Below, piece by piece: positions 1-12,437 of a stretch of 64,000 nucleotides of DNA. Each line of letters starts with the position of its first letter. Position 1 is the stretch's first letter. The stretch is taken from positions 310,001 through 374,000 of the forward strand of contig JAESUZ010000972.1 in NCBI GenBank assembly GCA_017311185.1. Reading direction: 5' to 3'. Under the pieces are notes generated by a model that saw nothing but the letters and a program-made list of their open reading frames with translations, had not been told where the DNA came from and ran no database searches. This stretch comes from Proteles cristata cristata (Eukaryota; Chordata; Mammalia; Carnivora; Hyaenidae). A program made the position numbers and the translations under genes.

Positions 1-559
1 ATAATCACATTCATGAAATGCACAAGTTATTATCCCATACAGTTATTAGTCACAAACTCCTCTAAGCTTTCTTAGAAATTATAACATATTTTCTATACCT
101 AAATGTTCCCTTCTATAAATTAATAACATTTTATTCATTTCCCCACATCTACAAGCGATATCCATTCTTACAGGTGTGTCCCAAACTAGATTAACATTCA
201 TCACAAACTGAAAAACACCCACCAGTCCAGCACTTGCCATGTTTAGCCTCCAACGGCACATCTTGGAAACTACTTGAACTTAGAAGAGTCTTTGATGATG
301 ATGATGACGATGATGACAATGACAACAAAGATGATAAAAGCAAAAGAAGAATAGGCAGAAGCAGCAGAAGTAAAAGAAACAGAAATATAGAAATAGACAT
401 GGTAGAGCTGAAAGTGAGAGTTGTAAGCCTTAGGAACTGGTACACATTTGAAGGCTACGGTCTCGAGAGACTGAAAGATCCTATGATTCTGGTAAATGAC
501 TTAAAAACACATGAACTGTTCTGTAAATTGTAATTTAAAATCATATTTACTTAATCAAC
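1..559. other. AT-rich unique sequence with a short GAT-type repeat
   Basis: No gene or recognisable interspersed repeat is seen. An impure GAT/GAC trinucleotide tract lies at about 292-337. It produces an Asp-rich open frame on the plus strand (234-533) and a Leu/Ser-rich one on the minus strand; both are repeat artefacts rather than genes. Confidence 0.6.
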
Positions 560-795
560 ATTTATATACTGCTTATTATATGTATCGCTAACTATTCTAG
601 GCACTTTACAATTTATTTAATCTTCATAATAACCTTATAACATAAGTACCAACATAGTCTCATTTTACAGGTGGAGAAACTGAAGCACAGAGTTATTAAA
701 TTACTTACCCAAGTTACTCAGCTAAGTGGTGGAGGCAGATTCAAAGTCAGGTAATCTGACTCTAAAATCCATGCTCTTACTCACTCCACTAAATA
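560..795 (-). repeat. MIR SINE fragment
   Basis: Read on the minus strand this carries the MIR order: a 'ccatgctcttactcactccac' type start, a 'gattcaaag' core, 'cattttacag' with 'gaaactgaag', then the 'cactttacaatttatttaatc' end region. This is an old mammalian tRNA-derived SINE. The 'acttaccc' inside it is the MIR core and not a splice donor. Confidence 0.75.
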
Positions 796-1203
796 GCCAT
801 GTAGTTGTGGATGGATTATTTCTACTTACTTCTGGATATACTGTATGATTTTTAGTGCACATCTTTCTGACTACATCTGTCTTAGTTTAACATTTCATTA
901 TCTGGACCTATCAATAAGAAAATAATTCTATTGGGTATCAAGAACAAATCAGAAACCGAGATCATTGTTTTATCAATCATATTCATAAACTCAATAGTAA
1001 AAATCACTATAGCACTACATTAGTCTTTCAGTAATTTACTATTTTTAATTTTCTGAAAAGGTATCAGTTCATGTGTCATGCACATACACAAACACACCAA
1101 CCATGGACATGAACATGTATTAAATTATTACTGTTTCATTGATTATGTATTAGACTAGTCAAATATTTGACCAACAAAATATACTTTAATGGATACGGTT
1201 AGG
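796..1203. other. Unique AT-rich sequence
   Basis: No gene, repeat family or regulatory motif recognised. Confidence 0.5.
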
Positions 1204-1217
1204 CACCATTTAACTTT

Positions 1218-1850
1218 TTTTTTTTTTTTTACAAATAGTTTATTGTCAAATTGGTTTCCATACAACACCCAGTGCTCATCTCCACAAGTGCCCTCCTCCA
1301 TGCCCATCTCCCCCCACCCATCCATCAGTCCTCAGTTTGTTTCTCAGCATTCAAGAGTCTCTCATGGTTTGCCTCTCTCCCTTTCCCCCACCATTTCCCC
1401 ACTTTTTCTCCCCCATGGTCCTCCGTTAAGTTCCTCCTAATCCTCCTATACGTGCACACATATGACATTTGTCCTTCTCTGCCTGACTTATTTCGCTCAG
1501 CATAACGCCCTCAAGGTCCATCCACGTTGCTACACATGGCCAGATTTCATTGTTTCTCATTGCCATGTAGTATTCCATGGTATAGATAAACCACATCTTC
1601 TTGATCCATTCGTCCGTTGATGGACACTTAGGCTCTTTCCATGTTTTAGCTATTGTGGAGAGTGCTGCTATGAACATTGGGGTACATGTGCCCCTATGCC
1701 TCAGCATTTCTGTATCCCTTGGGTAAATTCCTAGCAGTGCTATTGCTGGGTCATAGGGGAGTTCTATTGTTAGTTTCCTGAGGAACCTCCACACTGTTTT
1801 CCAGAGGGGCTGCCCCAGTTTGCATTCCTACCAACAGTGTAGGAGGGAGG
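1218..1850 (-). mobile_element. 5'-truncated felid L1 with target-site duplication
   Basis: Starting from a poly-T (1218-1231, the poly-A tail on the minus strand) this reads back through the L1 3' UTR into the end of ORF2. The flanks repeat: 1204-1217 and 1851-1864 match as ca(c/t)catttaacttt. The 5' end is truncated inside ORF2, as usual for target-primed reverse transcription. The long clean tail and near-perfect duplication indicate a fairly young insertion. It lies in antisense to the presumed minus-strand intron coordinate system, that is, sense with that gene. Confidence 0.9.
1426..1794 (-). pseudogene. L1 ORF2 C-terminal remnant
   Basis: An uninterrupted minus-strand frame of 122 codons inside the truncated L1. 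It contains hallmarks of the ORF2p C-terminal segment: [15 protein letters not shown] near the start, FIAALSTIAK in the middle, then YTMEYYMAMRNNEIW and SEISQAEKDK. The reverse-transcriptase and endonuclease domains are absent because of truncation, so no function is expected. The frame survives because the insertion is young. Confidence 0.85.
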
Positions 1851-1864
1851 CATCATTTAACTTT

Positions 1865-4235
1865 AAGTTACATTTCACTGATAACTGTAATAAAGTCTAT
1901 ACAAACTTCCATATCTTACTAAAAATTAAATCATACAATTTTTAATTACTGTCACCACAAAGTTTTATCTAATAGCTGAGTATAGAATTAACATTAAATA
2001 GTCTCATTAAATGTATTTAAGCTAATAATAGTATTATACCTTATTAAAATAATTTCCCCTAAAGAACACATATCAGCACTTCCCAAATTTATAAGCGCAA
2101 TTATATTTGTAGTACCATTCTAAAATACTGTATAAACTAGAAAGAGGACTAAAAGTTTAATTGTAACTTTATGAAGAATCTGAGATCAAACCAAATGTTA
2201 TACAACCCAATTAAAACAACAAAATCAAATATATTCTTTGGAACACAGGACCACAAGCCAGGCTTCTGGAAGTTCTTATTAACATTAAGACAATAAACTA
2301 AATATGAATCAATTCCCAGAAGTGTTAATTCTAGATGCGACTCTTCTCCACGAGGAAAAATTTATACAAAATAAGCATGTCTTAAAAGCCAACTCAAACA
2401 GCGTTAGGATGAAAATAAAAGACATCTGAAGACAACTTTACTAACACTAGGAGAAAATTTTAGGTTAAAGTGGTATAAAAAGATTAATTGAAGAATATAC
2501 AAAGAGAAGAGAAAACTTAATGACACAGAACAGGGAGGGGTGTTCTTACTTACCAAAGATGAAAATAACAACAAAAAAATGAGGAACTCATGCGCAGAAA
2601 CATTTTTTGGAATTTGCATTGAAAATTAACAATACAAAGTAATCATCAGAAAATACGAAGTCCCATCTAAAGCCAAAAGAACAATATATCACATTTTTCC
2701 CGTGCATACTCAATGAAGACTTTTCCTCCACTACAACTACACAAAAGGTTTTTGTTGGTACAATTCACTATGCCTATTCTCAGCCTTAGGATATTTTTTT
2801 GCCCGATCTCAAATTGGAAATGGGATGCTATCTGTCCTTAAAATGTCGAGTTACTGGCAGAAACAAAGTTCCATGTCTAATAAAACTTTCATGCTCCACT
2901 ACAAGTCTTTTAAGTGGTATTCTTGTTTATATGTAACTAAGACCACCTGTGTATTTTAAAATATAAATAAAAACTTATGGGATATACTGTTCAATGATTC
3001 AATGGATCTGAATTTTCCCCTAGTATGAGAATATAATCATTGCACTTATCACTAAACCCTACTGTTAAACAGATTAATTCATATTATACGTATCTTTCGT
3101 TTCATGGAAATTACTTTTCCAAGGTTAGCTACACAGTGAATTCTACTTTCCCACCACTGAAAAAGCAGACAAATGTTCCCACAGAAATATACTCCCAATA
3201 CATAAGCCAAAAACTGTCTACTGCAAAGGAAGGTTGATACTTCCTTTGCTTCCATTTCCTCACTGGTAATATCAGGTACCATACGACATCCAGTACTTCT
3301 TAGGAATGGAAAGTGGAAATGTGTTAAGAATTAGAAGATTTCTACAACCAGATGCACAACTTAGGAAGCGTGGAATTAGAACTGGCTGTCCATTTACTCA
3401 CATCATACTCTGTGATTCTACTTTGATGATGGAGAAAAAGTTTTGTGCGTGTTTTTAAAGTTATAATAATCTCCGTTAAACAAAAAAAGACATTTTTATA
3501 AGAACTTTTCTACCTGAAAAAAACATATTTTGTAATAGGATGCCATTGCTAATATAGTAGGTTATTTTCCTCTATAAATTATACTGTTTCATTAGTCTTC
3601 CTAAATAAACTCTCATTTCAGTCCCCCCAGATCTATGCTTTAAATTCCTTTAAAAGCTTTGTATCTTAAAAAATTTGTAGAAACTTTTAATATTAATTTT
3701 CATGGGGTTGGGAGGGAGGCAAAACAAAACCTTTGGTGATCTTATTTCTATGAAATAGCTAAACACTGAGCCCCAGGAGTGAAGGAGGACTTGAGAACCT
3801 ATGCTTTCACTCTGCCTCCTCCCCTGAGCCACCATTCCCCATCTCATTCCTAGCACTCAAGAGGAAAATGGAGAAACATTGCTCCACTCCTTTGGCCACT
3901 TCCTACTAATTACTTCCGCCCAACTCCTCTTAGGAGCCCAAATGGAAATCCATTACCATCACTGCAGAGGTTCATGATATCTAATAAATGTACTGAGGAA
4001 GGCTGTATCAACAGCCTCTTGTGTGCCTCTTTACACACAGTAGAGGCAACTACAACACTTATTGGCAGCCATGCAGTGGGGACTGCCTGTGGTATGCAGA
4101 CTGTAAGATCTAAGATCTCTGCTTCCCAGTGTATATACCCTGCATACTCCGTGGGACTGTGTATATGATGAGATTTCAGCGCCATAATTAGGTTAACTTT
4201 TAAAAAGTTGACTTCAAGAAAAAGTGATTATCCAG
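1865..4235. other. Unique AT-rich intron-like sequence
   Basis: Over 2 kb with no gene or clear repeat. Short open frames at 2404-2619(-), 3040-3237(+) and 3650-3856(-) have no recognisable motifs. A donor-like acttaccaaag occurs on the minus strand near 2545 but has no acceptable upstream acceptor. Confidence 0.5.
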
Positions 4236-4239
4236 ACAG

Positions 4240-4690
4240 GCCTGAGCTAACCACATAAGTCCTTTAAACTAGGTATAGAAATAAGACAGAGAAGCCTGGG
4301 AGATTGGAGAGTGAGACAGCCTAGCCATGAGGAATATTCTCCATAGCTAGCTTTGAAGATGCAAAGGGCCATGTGGCAAAGAATATAAAGGCAATATCTA
4401 TGAGCTAAGTGTGGCTCCTACTTAACAACCAGCAAGGAAATGGGATCTCAGTACCACAACTGTGAAGAAATGAGTTCTGCCAACAATCTAGCTTTAGAAG
4501 ATCCTCCAGACAAGAACTCAGCCCAGATGACAGCCTGATTTCAGCTTTGAGAGACCCTGAGTAGACAACCCAGCCACACTGTACCCAGACTTCTGACATA
4601 CAGAACCGTGAGTTAATAAATGAATGTTGTTTTAAGCAGCTGAGTTTATGGCAATTTGTTACACAGCAACAGAACACTAATATAGGGGCT
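4240..4690 (+). repeat. MLT1-like (ERVL-MaLR) solo LTR
   Basis: The right end has the typical MaLR LTR layout: a 'cagaaccgtgagttaataaatg' stretch followed by 'ttgttttaagcagctgagtt', 'atggcaatttgttacacagc' and 'cagaacactaatat'. The upstream portion (ctttgaagatgcaaagggcc, ggatct...) fits the same family but is diverged. No internal retroviral sequence is present. Confidence 0.7.
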
Positions 4691-4889
4691 CCTGGGAAGG
4701 AAAGGGTGTAGGCTGCTACGGCAGCAGGTTTCCTTTCTACTAACAGCAACATCACAACAGGAAGACTTGACACAGAACATAAATTTGCCTGAAATCTAAA
4801 GAAGGGTCACCATAATGACGAACATGCCTAGAAACTGGAAACTGCCCTGCTTTCATTTCCTTCATATTTATCAGTACCAGACTATACAC

Positions 4890-5035
4890 ATTACTTTGTT
4901 TGCTGTTTGTTTTATTCACTGGATTGAAAGCTCCATCAGAATAGGGGTAAGTCTCTTATTCTCTGGTGCATACCCAGTACCTTAAAAAATATCTGGCACA
5001 AAGACAGGCAGTAAGTATTTCCTGAATGAATAGTC
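4890..5035 (+). repeat. L2 LINE 3' end
   Basis: Matches the L2 tail in order: ttttattcactggattgaaagctcc, a 'ggtgcatacccagtacc' region, 'tggcacaaagacaggcagtaag' and a terminal 'tttcctgaatgaat'. The gtaagt at 4948 belongs to this repeat. Confidence 0.65.
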
Positions 5036-7448
5036 CACAACCAAAATTCACAATAAATTGTTCCATGAGGTCTCTTAGAATAAGAAACTGAAATAACTAC
5101 TTTACCAGTTGGACATACGGCACCCAGCAAAGTCCATCTTAACAAGTAATTTCCCTTTAATACAAAGGATACGTGTTTCTCTATACATAGTTGTTTCCCA
5201 TATGCTTTAATGGGAAAACCGATATGCCTGAACCGATGTAATCCATTAAAGAATGTTTGTAGCCTGGTAAACATATCAATAATAATAGAATGGCATTTTA
5301 GTAAACAATATGATAATGAAATCCCAATATAAAACTGCTGAGGAATTTACTTTCAGTTGATGGGGCCAATTCAAGTCCTTGCCTCTTTCGACACAGACAA
5401 CTACCCCACACTCTGCAGAGCCAAAGCTGAAGAATCCTGATATGCTTGAAGAAACTCAGAACTAGAAAAATCTCCAGATAAGCAGTATATTTCTACAGAG
5501 TGGATCACATTTCCATCTGGTTTCTTTGTGGTAATAAACCGAATGTTGCTCAAAATAAGCTTAAAAGCTCTAATACGATACTAAAGAAGTATCTTAGTAA
5601 TTAATTATACTTCCACTAGATACAGACTACAGACTCGGGCACTTTCAAGAGCATATAATGGCAAAAGAGATAACCGATTCTCTTTTAACACATTTCTTTT
5701 CTGCCAGAATCAATTACTTCTACAGCAGTTCCCAACTTAAACACGGTACATTCCAAAAAATGACTTCTTGGTTGGCTGCTTGGGAATCATGACTGTCTTT
5801 CTTGCCCCACGGAATCACTGTTATCACTGGTGGTTAGGTGATGCAGTACTATACTTCAGGTAGGTTATAGGGTTTTGTGGCCTGGCAACTACCGCTCTGT
5901 ATTCTGTCTACTTCTGTTTCAACTCCTTCTTTACAAAGGGGCAAGGGACTGAGGCTGTATCATCATATGTATGAATTTAATGAATTTTCTTAAGTACTGG
6001 AATTCCTAAATAAGCCTTTTTATAATTTAAAAAGGTTAATCTTAAATCGAAACCCCCTAAATTCAGCTTGAAATTAAGTACAGGAAGCATATGTTCTATT
6101 CAGATATTCTTTAAAATAAATTCTGTAATGCAGAGAACAAAGTTCTATTATGGGTAATTCACAGAATGATTTTATTAGTATAAATTCAAAGAACTTCTAA
6201 AATATGTTCAGAGTTCAAGGACAAACTTTCATTTTTAAGGATAACAAAAATCAAAGTAAACTGTTAATACACTAGTTTCACTGACCCACCAAAAGTAAAA
6301 AGAACTTCAAATCTGTGACCAGTGTTGGTTCATACCCTGGAATATGACTCAGAGACAAAAACTCTGCATAATAACTATTTTACAAAAATTTTCCCTATCC
6401 CGATGAAGATATACAACCAAAGTTTCTCAAAATAGGATCTAAAATGGGGGAAGGGAAATTCTTTAGAGGAGCAGTAATTGTGTGCACACCCGTGTGTAAC
6501 ATGCGTATGTGTGTCATGTATTTGTGTATATATATGGCAGCCTAATTCATGTTTACATCTGGATCTATAAATTTCATTTACTGGATCATTACTACAAACT
6601 TAACTAGTCTGCTAAAATCTCTGTCACAAGAATAAGAACATGACCAAAATAATGTTCTAACAGTTACTTTTTGAAAGCCAGGAATGTATTTTCCTCATGA
6701 GTGTCCTGTATCTTCTCCACGTTTTCATTCACTATTGATACTCCAATATAACTTGCTAACACCCCAAGGAAGTATTTTACCCATCTCTACATGTTTGCCA
6801 ATGAGAACTCGCTGAATCCAAATATGAGAATCACCAGAATGCAGAAACCTCTTGGTGTGCATTAAACAGACAACACCACATCTTCATATGTAAGTTATCA
6901 AAAAACCTTTCCTTGATTTTTCAACAGCATCCCTAAGACTTACAGGACATCACTGCTCTCTCCTGGTTCTCAGTTGTCCAACCACTAGCTGACTGTATTT
7001 TCACAGCAGATGCCTCTTCCTCTACCACACCTCAGCATTTCCCAAAGCAAGGGATATGTACCACAGTAGGTGGCACGTATATAATAATGAATCATTTCAT
7101 GAGAAAGTTATTAGCTTGTCAAACCCTCGGGTCTTCTAATTACAACGTCTGACTGTTTTTTCATTTCATCTTTTTATTTGTGGCTTTTTATTTATATTGA
7201 GTAGACTTAAACTTAGAGGATTTCACAGGCAACACTATCTAGCTAAAATTTAATACCATTAATATTGGTGTCATCACTTCCATTTTTGCACTGCTAACAG
7301 CTTAAAGCAAGTGGTATTCATTTGCCATTTTTAGGACCAATGTAAGGTTTCCCTTTAAAATAAATGTACTTAAGTAAAAGAGTCATTTAAAGAAGAACAG
7401 TAAGGAAATAATTGTATTTTGAAGTGGTCCTCAAAAAGCTGATGCATC
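5036..7448. other. Unique AT-rich intron-like sequence
   Basis: No gene is visible. A degenerate TG/TA tract lies at about 6478-6535. The minus-strand frame 4936-5274 overlaps the L2 tail and has no domain features. Confidence 0.5.
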
Positions 7449-7464
7449 AGAAACACTGTTCTGA

Positions 7465-7713
7465 GGGGGGCCTGGGTAGCTCAGTCGGTTAAGCGTCCGA
7501 CTTCAGCTCAGGTCATGATCTCACAGTTTGTGGGTTCGAGCCCCGCATCGGGCTCTGTGCTGACAGCTAGCTCAGAGCCTGGAGCCTGCTTCGGAGTCTG
7601 TGTCTCCCCCTCACTCTCTGACCCTTCCCTGCTCACGCTGTCTCTCTCCCTCTCAGAAATAAATAAAAACAAAAAAAAAAAACACTAAAAAAAAAGAGTT
7701 TAGAGAAAAAAAA
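7465..7713 (+). mobile_element. Felid CAN-SINE with perfect 16-bp TSD
   Basis: tRNA-like head (box A region tagctcagtcggttaag, box B ggttcgagccc), TC-rich middle and A-rich tail. The flanks agaaacactgttctga occur at 7449-7464 and 7714-7729 without a mismatch, so the insertion boundaries are certain. The tail is extended by several A-runs. Confidence 0.95.
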
Positions 7714-7739
7714 AGAAACACTGTTCTGACCAGAAATGT

Positions 7740-8640
7740 GGCTATTTCTAAACTCAAATCCTCCTCCACATCTTCTCACTGTGATCACCTCAAATACTCA
7801 GCTAAGCTCCAGATTTCAACTTAAAATATTGTGCCAGCATATCTAATTCAATACCTCCAAACAAAATCCATTCTCTTCTGGATCACTCTATCATTACCAG
7901 TACCATTTCCAACTTCACCATCAAAAGCTAGCCAAATTCTCCTTTATCTTTACTCATACAGTCTCAAGACCTAGGCATTAACTTTGCCTATCCACTGAAA
8001 TCCAGCAGTTACCACTTCATTCATTCCACAAACACCTGTTGGGTTCCTGCTGCGTATGAATAAAATCAAGTCATCTTAGAAAGCTAGTTCTTTAAAAACT
8101 TCATAACCTAAGTGAAGAGAATCTGGCCTTCTGGGCTCTTCCTCCAAAACTTGGTGTGGAGGGGCACACAGGAGGATGTAAGATGAAATGGAACTAAAAG
8201 AAATGCCTGAGAATATTAAAGGTGGTTATATTTCTAAATGATAGAAATAAAAATAAGTAACATCTTCATGTTTTTCTATATTTATACATTTAACTATATT
8301 TTTATAATCAAGAAGACTATATTCCAGCATCTTCATATTTTTCTATATTTATACATTTACTATATTTTTATAATCAAGAAAACAATATATTCCAACAAAT
8401 GTTCTCATCCAGACTTATTTACCCGTTCCTATCCAAGCATCCTAGTTCAGACTCTCATTATGTCCTCTTGCCGGGCCTCTAACCTGACCTTTGTGAAGGT
8501 TGTTGCCCCATACATTATAAATATGGTTGTGAGATTAATATCCTGAAAAGTTACCTTTACTAAATTACTCTTCTATTCAACAACCTTTAATGGCTCTCTC
8601 TTGCCTATAACAAGGCTGGCCTACTCTACTAGTTTTTCAG
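7740..8640 (+). repeat. Diverged L2 LINE
   Basis: Pyrimidine-rich plus-strand text follows the L2 3' coding region: ctggatcactctatcattacc, a 'tcaagacctaggcattaact' region, then 'agactctcattatgtcctcttg', 'ccgggcctctaacctg' and 'acaacctttaatggctctc'. The section 8,100-8,400 does not fit and is likely interrupted sequence. No intact reading frame remains. Confidence 0.45.
8261..8394. repeat. Tandem duplication, two ~67-bp units
   Basis: Unit 1 is 8261-8327 and unit 2 is 8328-8394. Both begin catcttcat, share tttttctatatttatacatt and end in attcca. They differ by only a few substitutions and small indels, so the duplication is relatively recent. Confidence 0.85.
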
Positions 8641-9444
8641 GAACTACTACAATCTAACAAAAGTCCTACCAATATAAAAGAGAAAAAGTATTCTCACAAG
8701 TCAAATATTAATACTTTATCAGAAAGTTAAATGTAAGTCGAAACTATTTAAGACTCCAAATCTGGCATGCTATTAATAGTTCCGCAGGCACCATTTTCTC
8801 AATACTCCTAAAATTCAGGGTTTTATTATATACTCAATTTTTGAAAGACTCCATTTTCAAGAACTACACCAACAATGCAGATTGAGTTTAGCATGCAGAC
8901 TACGGTCCAGTTAACATCAAAAGATATTAATGGACAAGGATATACTTACACTAAAGGAGAGATGTGAGAAAACAATTAATGGAATTTCTAATGGCATAAA
9001 ATCAACACTAGCAGGAAAGTGCTAGGTCACCAGGCACAAAATAAAGTAAGCTGAATATATTCAATGTATAGTTTTTGCTCTAAGTCTTCATTAGTTTGAA
9101 GCAATTGGTATATTTGTTCTGTAACGTATCACCTAAAGGTTCTAAACTCTGTAATATTTAGAAGGGATTTACGTAGCACTTATATATGCCATTTCTTACC
9201 AGTCACCTTTGCCCAAGAGCAGGTCTTCTGGACTGAGAGACAAAAGGTGCCAAAAGCCCCTGCTCATACCGTTCTCCAGCTCCCAAGGAACATCTAAATG
9301 CCTCAGGGATTCAGTGCTTGTATCGTTTCCAGAGAATATCAAACCAAAACCTAGAAGCCAAAGCGTAGGAGAACTTTCTCAGATGTGAGAATTAAATGCC
9401 AGGCACTGTGAAAATCCTGAGATTGACTGAATCCTTAAATTTTG
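8641..9444. other. Unique sequence
   Basis: No gene or clear repeat family recognised, apart from the weak minus-strand exon candidate at 9200-9232 listed separately. Confidence 0.45.
9200..9232 (-). other. Weak candidate micro-exon (33 nt)
   Basis: On the minus strand an acceptor (tttgtctctcag) precedes 33 nt that end in gactg followed by gtaagaaat. One frame is open (PEDLLLGKGD) and the length is a multiple of three. Splice-like signals this short occur by chance in introns, and no homology is recognised. Confidence 0.15.
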
Positions 9445-9593
9445 TGCCGTAGGTGCCTCCTTGCTCCACCCTAGTCCTGGCCCAGTAGAGCCAGGGATAC
9501 TGCTAAACATCCTTCAATGCACAGGACAACCCTTCACAACAAAAAACTACTGCCCCAAATGTCAACAGTGCTCGAGTTAAGAAACCCTGGTAT
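9445..9593 (+). repeat. MER20 (hAT-Charlie) fragment
   Basis: The right half of MER20 is clear: gctaaacatccttcaatgca, caggacaacccttcacaac, then tcaacagtgctcgagttaag ending in aaaccctgg. It is non-autonomous and old. Confidence 0.8.
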
Positions 9594-9770
9594 AAATGAA
9601 AGAACACTGTTAGAATCCCAACTCTACAATGTATTAGCTAAGTGACCTTCAGCAAATTATACAACCTCTCTAAGACAGTTTCTTCATGTTTAAAATGAAC
9701 ATCATGTTTATGCCAAAGGATTTAGAAGGATAAACTGACACAGAACCTGTTAGACGCCTAAAGATGTTAG
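9594..9770 (+). repeat. MIR SINE fragment
   Basis: MIR core in plus orientation: 'aatcccaactctacaatgta', 'ctaagtgaccttcagcaaat', 'acaacctctctaagacagtt' and 'tttaaaatgaac'. It directly abuts the MER20 piece. Confidence 0.7.
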
Positions 9771-12250
9771 CTTCCATTCTTCAGAGGGAGAGTACAAAAA
9801 CCTCTATCAGAGGTAGAGCTCTGGCCCTCTCAAAGATAATTTCAAAGTTAGGAAAGACACATGGTACTGTAATTGATTTGTTTTCACAATCTCCTATGAG
9901 AGTCCCTTTAAGCAACTTAAAGGCAGAGTCCGTACCTTTGCAACCTCAGCCTCTAGAACAAAGTAAGCTTTGGGTAAATATCTGTTAAATGGTAGAAGAG
10001 GCAAATAAGTTCTAAGTATCTACCCACAAAAAATGCATTCATGCACTGCATTGTGGGAACGATCAAAGAATATAAGGAAAAATAATTCTTGCACTGGAGG
10101 AATTTAAAGATAGTAAGAGATACCTAACAAAACAAAATATACAGATAGGTTTAACGGAATAGGCACTCAAAAAAAGCTCATAGGATGATGGGTAAAATTT
10201 GCATAAATGCTAAGGCCACAAATGAATATTAACTGCAAGGATACAAAAGTTAAGAATTAAATAGATTTAATCAGGGAAAGTCCTATTTTTAATTAGTATA
10301 ATCTGTCAGAGGACATGCAGCTAATATCTTCCAAAGGCAGTGAAACGGTACACTTAAAGAACAAACATCAAAATGACAAGTGCTATCATTTGTCATTTTA
10401 GTAATACTCGGCTAACTTTCATAATTCATGATGGTAGCATATTTTAACATATTCAGAGGCCACTTTAAGCAATTTTTTTTAAACCACATTAGATTTAATG
10501 GAAGCTTATCAAATTCCTAACATCCACAATCCATCTTAATTATCTTAAACGGTCTGAGACAGAGTAAGACCAAAAGGGCTGATGCCCAAATGTCTGAGAC
10601 TTTGCTAAAAAGGCTGAGCTCCAGCATACCCAAAGTGTGTTAGAAGCAACTTTTAAAATGCACAAATGTAACAATTATTTTTAAACCAACAATTTTAGAA
10701 AAATAGCAGTTCCTATCTAAAGCTTATATAAATATAAGACACAGGGTTTGCAAATGTCAGCAGAGTTTTAAGATCCCTTTCTAAAGTAATAGTCTCCTGT
10801 TTTGCTTGGTATCTTAATTTGCCTTTAGTTTCAAAACTAAGCTTGCCAACACTATTCCTCTCAAAACCTCAGGAATTCCATTACTAGTTTTAAGCTAAAT
10901 TGAAGGAAAATAGACGCATTCAACCCACGGCAGAAGTATGCACAAAGTGTTTGTTGATGCTCATAAATAGACTGAGAAATTTAGACATGTCTGAAGGACA
11001 ACGGCTGTATAGTCAACTGTTTTGCTCCACCACGGAACCAAATAGAAAGAGAATTATTGCTACCACTTGAAGTGAGACCAGCCCAGATACCTTTAAACCA
11101 ACTGGGATATAAGAGAACATTCTCTGTAAGTCAAAGCCTTTGTGTACACTTTCTCTTCAGGGAAGAATGGTTAGAGTACCCTTAAAGAAATCCACACGTA
11201 GCCAAGATGTCACTGTCCTCTCCACCAAAACAGTGCTTAAAATGTCCTCAACGCTGCCCACCCAAGTGCTTCCAAAAAAATATAAAAGATTAAAACAAAA
11301 CTAAACTAAATGCTTTACAGATGGTTCTGTCTTATCACTAGAAATCTTTTCTATTCAACTTCCATATTCTCAGACTATAAACCTTCTGACAATTAGACAT
11401 ATTCACTCTTCATCCCCCTCCAGCACCTCCATCAAGCTTTAGTTCATCTCAACTCACCTGAAATCCAGGTATCAGGACCTCCTGAACGGAACTAGTAAAA
11501 AAGGGGAGTTACTATGAAGGAAAAGGAAGGAAAAGCCTATCTTTCCCACATCCCTGCTCCCTCCCTCATAGGGTCCCAGCACAGCCAGGTAGCAACACGT
11601 GAAAGGAATAAACCCACTGGAATCTCATTCTATCGTTGTTTCTCCCTCTTTTACTTCCAACTCATTCACTACCTGATCCAGGCACACTCTGCTCCTAAGG
11701 TATCACCCTAAGTCTCCAGCTCCAGGTAATGGAAATTACAACCCAGCTCCATAAGATAGGGATGCAGCAAAATGAATTTCCACCAATGTTATAAAGAGTG
11801 TTGCGAATATATTGCAATATAATGGGCTATAATTTTTTTATGGCTTGACCAAGCTAAAACACCATTTTTATATGACTTATTGGAAAAATAGGCTTCCAGT
11901 TAAAAATTCCTTTTTTTTTTTAAACTCACCCACTCCCTAGCCAAAACCCTTTTCAAACAATTAATTTACAAGATAGAGGCTACCTATGCTAAAAGAGAGT
12001 AAAATTACAAAGACTGCTAGTAATTAAAACAATCCATTTTGACAAAGTAAACAAGTGAATGTCAGTAGTTTGTGCAGTGCAAATAATCAGTTTGCAATCA
12101 CCTAATTAATAAAAATAAGGAAAATAAATCTAGTTATAAATAGCATATAACCAATCAGTGATCATACTTCTGCAAACATTCCCTTATAAAACTAATATTC
12201 TAGCTTTAGAAACAAATACACCAAAAACAATTCTGCAGTATTTATCAAAA
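9771..12250. other. Unique AT-rich sequence
   Basis: About 2.5 kb with no confident gene or repeat. It contains the exon candidate at 11458-11491. The plus-strand frames at 9764-9988 and 11514-11711 show no recognisable domain. Confidence 0.45.
11458..11491 (-). other. Candidate minus-strand micro-exon (34 nt)
   Basis: On the minus strand a pyrimidine tract (ccccttttttactag) gives a good acceptor. The donor atttcag/gtgagttg is close to consensus. The 34 nt between them are open in two frames (SVQEVLIPGFQ in one). A 34-nt exon would shift frame, so it would need partner exons or be untranslated. No homologue is recognised. Confidence 0.25.
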
Positions 12251-12256
12251 ATCTTG

Positions 12257-12430
12257 CAGGCCTGGGTGGTTCAGTTAGTTGGGTGTCTGACTCTTGATTT
12301 CGGCACAGGTTATAATCTCACAGTTACTGAGATGGAGCCATGCTGACAGTGTGGAGTCTCCTTTGGATTTTCTTTCTCTCTCTCTTTCTCTCTCCCCCTT
12401 TCTCTCAAGATAAGTAAACATTTAAAAATA
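12257..12430 (+). mobile_element. Diverged, internally deleted CAN-SINE
   Basis: Head ggcctgggtggttcagttag and a 'cggcacaggttataatctcaca' box region are present, but the segment between box B and the TC tract is shortened. It ends in a tctcaagataagtaaacatt tail. Older than its neighbours; TSD not found. Confidence 0.75.
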
Positions 12431-12437
12431 ACTCTTT

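Noticed and set aside
191..533. Asp-rich and Leu/Ser-rich open frames
   Set aside because: They are translations of a GAT/GAC simple repeat on both strands.
2404..2619. Minus-strand frame followed by a strong donor-like gtaagtaag
   Set aside because: No acceptable acceptor upstream; the peptide is a low-complexity hydrophobic stretch.
4938..4960. gtaagt donor on the plus strand
   Set aside because: It lies in the conserved tail of an L2 element.
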